A stretch of DNA of 20,052 bases from Firmicutes bacterium UBA5496 (GTDB lineage Bacteria; Bacillota; Proteinivoracia; UBA4975): the NCBI GenBank assembly GCA_002427015.1, contig DIPE01000026.1:1-20052 (forward strand). The letters are read 5' to 3'. The translations under genes were made by a program, and so were the position numbers. The notes beneath the pieces were generated by a model, which had not been told where the DNA came from, made no database searches, and saw nothing but the letters and a program-made list of their open reading frames with translations. Positions 15,098-20,052 of the stretch are shown one piece after another (within the stretch, counting starts at the first letter, position 1; every line of letters starts with the position of its first letter).

Positions 15098-16009
15098 ATG
15101 ATGAACAACGTCAACTTGCGGGCCCGGATTGAAAAGTTGAAGAAGCAAAAAAATGCAGTGATACTGAGCCATTTTTACCAGCTGCCCGAAATCCAAGATA
15201 TCGCCGATTATGTGGGCGATTCCTTTGGTTTAAGTCAGCAGGCGGCGGAAACTGACGCAGATGTAATTGTCTTTTGCGGGGTCCGCTTTATGGCTGAGGT
15301 GGCCGCTACTCTCTCTCCCGGCAAAACCGTCTTGCTTCCGGAACCGGAAGCCGGCTGCCCTATGGCAGACATGGCTGCTGTGGAAGGCTTGCGCAGGTTG
15401 AAAAAAGAGCACCCCCAAGGGGCAGTGGTCAGCTATGTCAATACTTCGGCAGCGGTTAAGGCGGAATCAGATATTTGCTGCACTTCTGCGAATGTGTTAA
15501 AAGTAGTAAATTCTCTGCCTCAAGATAAGATAATTTTTGTCCCAGACCGCAATATGGGACAATTTATTGCCGCCAGGACTGACAAGGAAATAATACTTTG
15601 GCCGGGATATTGTTATGCCCATGATGGTTTAACGGCTGAAGATATCCTCAGGGCCAGACAAGCGCACCCGCAAGCCCTGGTGATGGTTCATCCCGAGTGC
15701 CGCCCTGAAGTCGCCGTAGTCGCTGATTATGTTACCGGGACCACCGGCATGCTTAAAATTGTCCGCCGGGCAGAAGCAAAAACATTTATTGTCGGCACGG
15801 AAATTGGCCTGGGGCATGCCTTAAAAAAAGCGGCCCCTGAAAAAAGTTTTATCTTCCCTGACCCAAATTTGCTCTGCTCAAATATGAAGCTGACCACCTT
15901 GGACAAGGTCGCAAATTCGCTGGAAACACTGTCACCTCAGGTTTCTGTGCCAGGGGATGTTGCGGAGGGCGCCCGGCTGGCTCTGGAGCGAATGCTGGCA
16001 GTTAAATAG
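15098..16009 (+). CDS. nadA: Quinolinate synthase A
   Basis: NadA condenses iminosuccinate with dihydroxyacetone phosphate to quinolinate using a [4Fe-4S] cluster held by three cysteines. In this 303-residue protein the likely ligands are C87 (EAGCPMAD), C172 (GYCYAHD) and C260 (LLCSNMK), spaced as in the Thermotoga enzyme. Other family signatures are SHFYQLPEIQDIADYVGDS (24-42), FCGVRFMAE (59-67), YVNTSAAVKA (113-122), VMVHPEC (195-201) and GTEIGLGH (233-240). Two ATG codons are adjacent; the second (15101) is 6 bases from the GGGGGG run (15089-15094) and the first only 3, so translation may begin at 15101 with loss of one residue. The gene opens the NAD unit; nadB follows after 16 bases. 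Confidence 0.96.
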   Translation: MMNNVNLRARIEKLKKQKNAVILSHFYQLPEIQDIADYVGDSFGLSQQAAETDADVIVFCGVRFMAEVAATLSPGKTVLLPEPEAGCPMADMAAVEGLRRLKKEHPQGAVVSYVNTSAAVKAESDICCTSANVLKVVNSLPQDKIIFVPDRNMGQFIAARTDKEIILWPGYCYAHDGLTAEDILRARQAHPQALVMVHPECRPEVAVVADYVTGTTGMLKIVRRAEAKTFIVGTEIGLGHALKKAAPEKSFIFPDPNLLCSNMKLTTLDKVANSLETLSPQVSVPGDVAEGARLALERMLAVK

Positions 16010-16025
16010 CAGGGAGTGAATAAAG

Positions 16026-17624
16026 ATGCTTGTTGCCTCATCGTCAGATAAAAATCAGATATGGGATGTGGTTGTGGTTGGCGCCGGGGTGGCAGGTTTG
16101 TATACCGCCCTCTTGGCAGCTGAATCCGGCAAAAGCATTTTGCTCTTGGCCAAATCAGGCCTGGATGAAAGCAATACCGAACAAGCCCAGGGTGGAATCG
16201 CCGCTTCAATATCTGAACAGGATACTCCCCGCTTGCATTTACAGGATACTTTAATCGCAGGCGCGGGCCTTTGCGATTTTGAAGCAGTCAACACCCTCGT
16301 CCAAGAGGGCCCCGCTGGTATTAAAAGCCTCATTGAGATGGGCGTGAATTTTGACAAAAATAAATTCGGCCTCGCCTTAACTAAGGAAGGAGCCCATAGC
16401 AAGCGGAGGATTCTCCATGCCCGGGGAGATGCTACAGGAAAAGCAATTCGGGAGGCCTTGACGGCCAGGCTCAGTCATTTCCCAAACATAACAGTGAGGA
16501 CCCATACTTTTGCCCTTGATCTTATCATGGACGCCTCCGGCTGCGCCGGCTTGTTTTGCCTTGATCCAGATGGAAAACTAATTGCTATCAACGCCGCCCA
16601 TACCGTGATAGCCAGCGGCGGCGCCTGCAAGCTCTTTCAAAATACCACCAATCCGCCGGTAGCTACCGGAGACGGGATTGCCATGGCCTGGCGGGCCGGT
16701 GTCCGCCTGGGGGATATGGAATTCGTGCAGTTCCATCCTACTGCCCTGATGCTGGAAGGAGCTCCCCGCTTCCTGATTTCTGAAGCTGTGCGCGGCGAAG
16801 GAGCATTATTGCGTAATAGCAGCAAAGAAAGATTCATGCCTCAGTACCATGCCCAGGCTGAACTTGCTCCCAGGGATATTGTCTCCAGGGCAATGGTCAG
16901 TGAAATGGAAAAGACCGGGGCCAAAAACCTGTGGCTGGATGTTTCCCCCCTGGCGGATAAAGACTTTCCCAACCGTTTCCCCACAATCTATCATAAATGC
17001 GCTGAATTCGGCCTCAAGCTTCCGGGGGATTTAATCCCTGTAGCTCCGGCGGCTCACTACTTCATGGGCGGAATTATTACTGACCTCAACGGAAAGACGG
17101 GAGTTCCCGGTCTCTTTGCCTGTGGCGAGGCCAGTTGCAGCGGCGTGCACGGGGCCAATCGTCTGGCCAGCAATTCTCTTTTGGAGGCGCTGGTTTTTGG
17201 GCGTAGGATTGCCCAGTCCATTAAGGGGTCAAGCAAAAAGCCGGTTGCTGTTCAATGCCCAGCCCCGGCGCTGCTGCCGGAAAACATCGATGCCCCGGAA
17301 ATCCTGGAGGAACTGGGGAAAACCATGTGGAATTTAGTGGGTTTGCGCCGGGATGGACAAGGCATGGAGAAGGCCCAGGCAATCTTGACTGCCCTTACGG
17401 CCAAAGTCCCTGCCGGAACCTATGCTGATAAAAGGAGCATGGAGCTTGTCAATATGCTTGCCCTGGCTAAAATCATCACCCAGGCAGCTCTGTTGCGGAA
17501 AGAGAGCCGGGGCGGCCACTATCGCTTCGATTACCCCCTTAGCCAGCGGGAACAGTTGGGACACTGGATTTTTCAACGGGGACAGGAGCCAAAATTTCAG
17601 GCGATGAAGGAGGGCAAGATATGA
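16026..17624 (+). CDS. nadB: L-aspartate oxidase
   Basis: NadB is the FAD enzyme that oxidises L-aspartate to iminosuccinate, the substrate of NadA. In anaerobes fumarate can replace oxygen as electron acceptor. The protein has 532 residues. The FAD-binding glycine motif GAGVAG is at residues 19-24, and SNTEQAQGGIAA at 49-60 is the succinate-dehydrogenase-type flavoprotein motif. Further family blocks are GGACKLFQNTTNPPVATGDG, QFHPTAL, ISEAVRGEGALLRN and the C-terminal FAD-binding FACGEASCSGVHGANRLASN. The helical C-terminal region with MWNLVGLRRDG is typical of NadB rather than of fumarate reductase subunits. ATG 16026 follows GGGAGTG (16012-16018) by 7 bases. The end overlaps nadC by ATGA, so translation is probably coupled. 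Confidence 0.96.
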   Translation: MLVASSSDKNQIWDVVVVGAGVAGLYTALLAAESGKSILLLAKSGLDESNTEQAQGGIAASISEQDTPRLHLQDTLIAGAGLCDFEAVNTLVQEGPAGIKSLIEMGVNFDKNKFGLALTKEGAHSKRRILHARGDATGKAIREALTARLSHFPNITVRTHTFALDLIMDASGCAGLFCLDPDGKLIAINAAHTVIASGGACKLFQNTTNPPVATGDGIAMAWRAGVRLGDMEFVQFHPTALMLEGAPRFLISEAVRGEGALLRNSSKERFMPQYHAQAELAPRDIVSRAMVSEMEKTGAKNLWLDVSPLADKDFPNRFPTIYHKCAEFGLKLPGDLIPVAPAAHYFMGGIITDLNGKTGVPGLFACGEASCSGVHGANRLASNSLLEALVFGRRIAQSIKGSSKKPVAVQCPAPALLPENIDAPEILEELGKTMWNLVGLRRDGQGMEKAQAILTALTAKVPAGTYADKRSMELVNMLALAKIITQAALLRKESRGGHYRFDYPLSQREQLGHWIFQRGQEPKFQAMKEGKI

Positions 17625-18457
17625 ATAATCTCCTACTGGACCAAAAACTTCGGGATTTCCTAGCCGAGGACTTAGGCAGCGGAGATATAACCAGTTCCTG
17701 CTTGCCCAGCGCCGATGTCAGAAGAGGCTGGTTTACCGCTCGCGTCCCCGGCATCATTGCCGGGCTCCCCTTTGCCCAGAGGATATTTGCCCTGCTGGGC
17801 GCCAGGCAATGGACGGCATTAATTAAAGATGGCCAAGCCGTAGCGGCCGGAACCCGGCTGGCGTACATTGACGGGCCCGGAGAACTGTTGCTCCAGGGGG
17901 AAAGGGTGGCTCTCAATCTTTTGCAGAGGTTAAGCGGAATTGCCACCAAGACCGGAGAGATGGTGGAAATCGTTGGCCTCCATGGCTCAACTCGGATTAC
18001 AGACACCCGCAAGACCACTCCAGGTCTGCGCTGGTTTGAAAAATACGCTGTCCGCGCCGGCGGCGGCTTTAATCACCGCTGGGGCTTGTATGACGCGGTA
18101 ATGTTAAAAGACAATCATATTAAATTGGCCGGAGGCATTTGCCAGGCTGTTGCCCAGGTGCGCAAGCAGATCGGCCATACTCTCAAAATAGAAATGGAAG
18201 TCGAGACTTTCACCCAATTGCAGCAAGCTCTGGCTGCAGGGGCAGAGATAATCATGTTGGATAACATGACTCCGGCCCAGGTGGCTCAGGCTGTAAGCAT
18301 CGTAGCTGGGCGGGCAATAACAGAGGCTTCGGGATCTATTGACGCATCTAATCTTGCTGAGTACGCAGCTGCAGGTGTCGACTACATATCAGTGGGGGCT
18401 TTGACCCACTCGGTGCAGGCTCTGGATATAGGTTTCGATCTCGATCAACCTAAATAA
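17621..18457 (+). CDS. nadC: Nicotinate-nucleotide pyrophosphorylase (quinolinate phosphoribosyltransferase)
   Basis: NadC makes nicotinate mononucleotide, CO2 and pyrophosphate from quinolinate and PRPP, the third step of the pathway encoded by this unit. The 278-residue length is normal. Visible motifs are EDLGSGDIT (16-24), ERVALNLLQRLSGIAT (94-109), the quinolinate/PRPP-binding DTRKTTPG (128-135), the conserved HR at 152-153, MLKDNHI (161-167), EMEVE, MLDNM and SVGALTHS. The start overlaps the nadB stop by four bases and is preceded by a strong AAGGAGGG. dusB follows after 18 bases with no terminator between. Confidence 0.96.
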   Translation: MNNLLLDQKLRDFLAEDLGSGDITSSCLPSADVRRGWFTARVPGIIAGLPFAQRIFALLGARQWTALIKDGQAVAAGTRLAYIDGPGELLLQGERVALNLLQRLSGIATKTGEMVEIVGLHGSTRITDTRKTTPGLRWFEKYAVRAGGGFNHRWGLYDAVMLKDNHIKLAGGICQAVAQVRKQIGHTLKIEMEVETFTQLQQALAAGAEIIMLDNMTPAQVAQAVSIVAGRAITEASGSIDASNLAEYAAAGVDYISVGALTHSVQALDIGFDLDQPK

Positions 18458-18475
18458 GACCCAGGTGAGGCGTTT

Positions 18476-19444
18476 ATGACAAATTCCTTTTTTTTGGGCA
18501 ACTTAAAAATTAATCCCCTGTGGCTGGCGCCAATGGCAGGGGTAACAGATAAACCTTTCCGGGCTCTGGCCAGGGAGCTGGGCTGCGACCTGGCCTTTAC
18601 CGAAATGATCAGCGGCAAGGCAATTGAATTCAAGAACCCCAGGACCTGGGACATGTTAGATATAGAAGGTGAATCGCCAATCGGCGTCCAGCTTTTTGGC
18701 TCCTGTCCCCAGGTGCTCTCCGCTGCTGCCAAGGTCGCTGAGGCTGAAGGGGCAAACTTGGTGGATATTAACATGGGTTGTCCCGTGCCCAAAATAGTCG
18801 GCAACGGCGAAGGCGCCGCCCTAATGCGCAATCCCCAGCTGGCGGAGGCAATTGTCCGCCAGGTGGCCGCCGCTGTTTCCATTCCCGTTACAGTAAAAAT
18901 CCGGGCGGGTTGGGATAAGAATTCAGTCAATGCCCCATCCCTTGCGGAGAGGCTGGCTGCAGCCGGAGCTGCCGCAATCACTGTCCATGGCCGCACCCGG
19001 GAACAGATGTACAGCGGCCAGGCAAATTGGGGAATCATTGCCCAGACAGTCAGGGCTGTAGACATTCCCGTCATCGGCAATGGCGATATCTGGTCAGGCA
19101 GGGATGCCCTGGCCATGCAGGAGCAGACAGGCTGCGCCGGCATCATGCTGGCCAGAGGCATTCTGGGCAATCCTTGGCTGTTTGCCGAAGTCAAGGCCGC
19201 TCTACAGGGCAGAGTGTATCAACCCCCTTCCCTTGAACAAAGGATTCAAATGTCTTTGCGCCACTTGCGCATGGAGTTGGCTTATCGCGGTCAGGACAGG
19301 GGCATGTTGTTCATGCGCAAACACCTTGCATGGTACTTAAAGGGACTGCCTGGAACCGCCGCTCTAAAGGGGGAAATCTTTACCCACACTTGTCCCCGCG
19401 TAATTGAGGAAATGCTGCTGACATATTTAGCAAGCAACCGCTGA
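18476..19444 (+). CDS. dusB: tRNA-dihydrouridine synthase, DusB family
   Basis: Dus enzymes use FMN and NADPH to reduce uridines in tRNA to dihydrouridine. The 322-residue protein shows the TIM-barrel start LAPMAGVTDKPFR (18-29), the catalytic C102 in NMGCPVPKI, K141 in VKIRAGWD, VHGRTREQMYSG (170-181), the FMN phosphate-binding GNGD (201-204), MLARGILGNPW, and a C-terminal helical domain. The RRG-free MGCPVPK signature and the neighbours favour the DusB branch common in Firmicutes, but the exact target uridine cannot be read from sequence. ATG 18476 lies 5 bases after AGGTGAGG (18463-18470). It appears to be the last gene of the nad unit, and its stop codon lies inside the terminator stem. 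Confidence 0.93.
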   Translation: MTNSFFLGNLKINPLWLAPMAGVTDKPFRALARELGCDLAFTEMISGKAIEFKNPRTWDMLDIEGESPIGVQLFGSCPQVLSAAAKVAEAEGANLVDINMGCPVPKIVGNGEGAALMRNPQLAEAIVRQVAAAVSIPVTVKIRAGWDKNSVNAPSLAERLAAAGAAAITVHGRTREQMYSGQANWGIIAQTVRAVDIPVIGNGDIWSGRDALAMQEQTGCAGIMLARGILGNPWLFAEVKAALQGRVYQPPSLEQRIQMSLRHLRMELAYRGQDRGMLFMRKHLAWYLKGLPGTAALKGEIFTHTCPRVIEEMLLTYLASNR

Positions 19445-19459
19445 CGGCCAGCGGTTTTT
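19436..19459 (+). terminator. Terminator of the nadABC-dusB unit
   Basis: AACCGCTG (19436-19443) and CAGCGGTT (19449-19456) form a perfect 8-bp stem around ACGGC, followed by a T run (19455-19459). The 5' arm contains the first two bases of the dusB TGA stop codon (19442-19444). Confidence 0.88.
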
Positions 19460-19460
19460 G

Positions 19461-19489
19461 TTGTATAACAAAGGAAAAAAGAGTATACT
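19461..19489 (+). promoter_or_regulatory. Promoter of the helix-turn-helix gene
   Basis: TTGTAT (19461-19466) and TATACT (19484-19489) are separated by 17 bases and match four and five of six sigma-A consensus bases. The site directly follows the dusB terminator, where a new promoter is needed. Transcription is predicted to start near 19496, at the left edge of the dyad described next. Confidence 0.6.
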
Positions 19490-19496
19490 TATAACA

Positions 19497-19518
19497 CTGT
19501 AGACAAATTTGTGCACAG
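19497..19518. promoter_or_regulatory. 22-bp imperfect palindrome, candidate operator
   Basis: The half-sites CTGTAGACAAA (19497-19507) and TTTGTGCACAG (19508-19518) are inverted complements at 9 of 11 positions, with a perfect 10-base centre ACAAATTTGT (19503-19512). The element covers the predicted transcription start and lies just before the coding region of a DNA-binding protein. An autoregulatory operator is the simplest reading, but it could also be an RNA hairpin in the leader or chance. Confidence 0.4.
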
Positions 19519-19521
19519 GTG

Positions 19522-20052
19522 GTGAGAAAGCTGGAACTGGTGCGTATTGGCGATAAAATCATCAGTCGCCAACAAATTGATCGCTGGATTACACGAATAC
19601 TCGACCTTCGCCGTCAGGGTTATTCCCAGCAGGATGTGGCTCAAAACCTGAAAATTGACCGCACATTTATTTCCCGCCTGGAAAGTCTCGGTGAATTGCG
19701 CAAAGGCGGAGGGGTTGCCGTCGTCGGTTTTCCCGTTGCCAATGTCAAAGGCCTGGAGAAGATCTGCCGCAAATACGGTGTGGACTGGTGGCTTCTCCTC
19801 AGTGAAGAAGAGCGCCTGGCCTTTGTCAGGAGAGGCGGCCTGGAATTATTTAACGAGGTCATGAGCATTCTGGCCACCATAAGGCATTATGATACTGTTG
19901 TCGTCATGGGATCCAACAAGCGGGTCCAGCTTGTGGAAGCCCTGCTGGACAGAGATGTCATCCCCCTGGTTTTGGGAGAATCGCCGTTAAAAGAAGATGT
20001 TGAAGTAGATTTGGACGAATTTGAACGCATAATTAAGGCTTTATGCCGCAAG
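19522..20052 (+). CDS. Helix-turn-helix DNA-binding protein, function unknown (3' end beyond the window)
   Basis: The frame stays open to the window edge, giving 177 residues without a stop. Residues about 31-58 (LRRQGYSQQDVAQNLKIDR, then TFISRLESLG) form a clear helix-turn-helix of the XRE/HTH_3 type. The rest has no motif I can name; it contains GVAVVGFPVAN, a segment around TVVVMGSNKRVQLVEALLD, and an acidic stretch near the visible end. From memory, similar proteins beginning with a LELVRIGDKIIS-like stretch are widespread in Clostridia as uncharacterised regulators. The start is uncertain: GTG at 19519, 19522 and 19540 and CTG at 19531 are in frame, and AGGTGGTGAG (19517-19526) overlaps the first two, so it could serve CTG 19531 or GTG 19540 instead. 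I kept 19522 because the LELVRIG segment looks conserved. Confidence 0.7.
   Translation, partial: MRKLELVRIGDKIISRQQIDRWITRILDLRRQGYSQQDVAQNLKIDRTFISRLESLGELRKGGGVAVVGFPVANVKGLEKICRKYGVDWWLLLSEEERLAFVRRGGLELFNEVMSILATIRHYDTVVVMGSNKRVQLVEALLDRDVIPLVLGESPLKEDVEVDLDEFERIIKALCRK

Noticed and set aside
1..20052. Mobile elements, CRISPR arrays, toxin-antitoxin pairs or an anti-phage island.
   Set aside because: No transposase, integrase, repeat array or defence-type gene is visible. Nearly every base is assigned to conserved metabolic or housekeeping genes, and base composition does not shift noticeably by eye.

Overview
The window is a gene-dense, mostly co-oriented chromosomal stretch from an endospore-forming, moderately GC-rich Firmicute, most likely a member of the class Clostridia. 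The evidence is the sporulation phosphatase gene spoIIE, the Bacillus/Clostridium-type run spoIIE-tilS-hpt-ftsH, strong AGGAGG-type ribosome binding sites, TTG/GTG starts, and sigma-A-like promoters. I see no insertion sequence, prophage, CRISPR array or complete rRNA/tRNA gene. No intergenic gap exceeds about 160 bases. The narrower taxonomy is not determinable by eye.

Layout. Bases 1-46 hold what looks like the 3' end of a tRNA with encoded CCA, followed by a terminator. Bases 161-6389 hold the sporulation/housekeeping block: spoIIE with its own promoter and terminator, then tilS and hpt (overlapping), then ftsH behind its own promoter. Bases 6386-13554 form one clear histidine-utilisation transcription unit, hutH-hutU-ftcD-hutI-fhs. 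It starts at a near-consensus promoter whose -35 box overlaps the ftsH stop codon, passes through a structured leader, and ends at a strong hairpin. Bases 13580-14971 (minus strand) encode a membrane protein that resembles a CPBP-family protein with lost catalytic residues. Bases 15043-19459 form a second plus-strand unit, nadA-nadB-nadC-dusB, with a near-consensus promoter and a terminator. From 19461 to the end there is a promoter, a dyad element and the first part of a helix-turn-helix protein that runs off the window.

How the genes work together. HutH, HutU and HutI take histidine to N-formiminoglutamate. FtcD moves the formimino group to tetrahydrofolate. Fhs, encoded in the same unit, can run in the direction 10-formyl-THF + ADP + Pi to formate + THF + ATP, so the operon looks built for histidine fermentation with ATP recovery. 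The cyclodeaminase needed between FtcD and formyl-THF is not in the window. NadB, NadA and NadC make the de novo NAD precursor nicotinate mononucleotide from aspartate and dihydroxyacetone phosphate.

Most of the window is ordinary conserved core genome, and I do not see a convincing new system. The items most worth a second look are the hut leader, where one strand can pair either with an upstream arm or with the hutH Shine-Dalgarno sequence; the degenerate CPBP-like membrane protein with a large non-membrane insert; the dyad in front of the helix-turn-helix gene; and the hut-fhs linkage.
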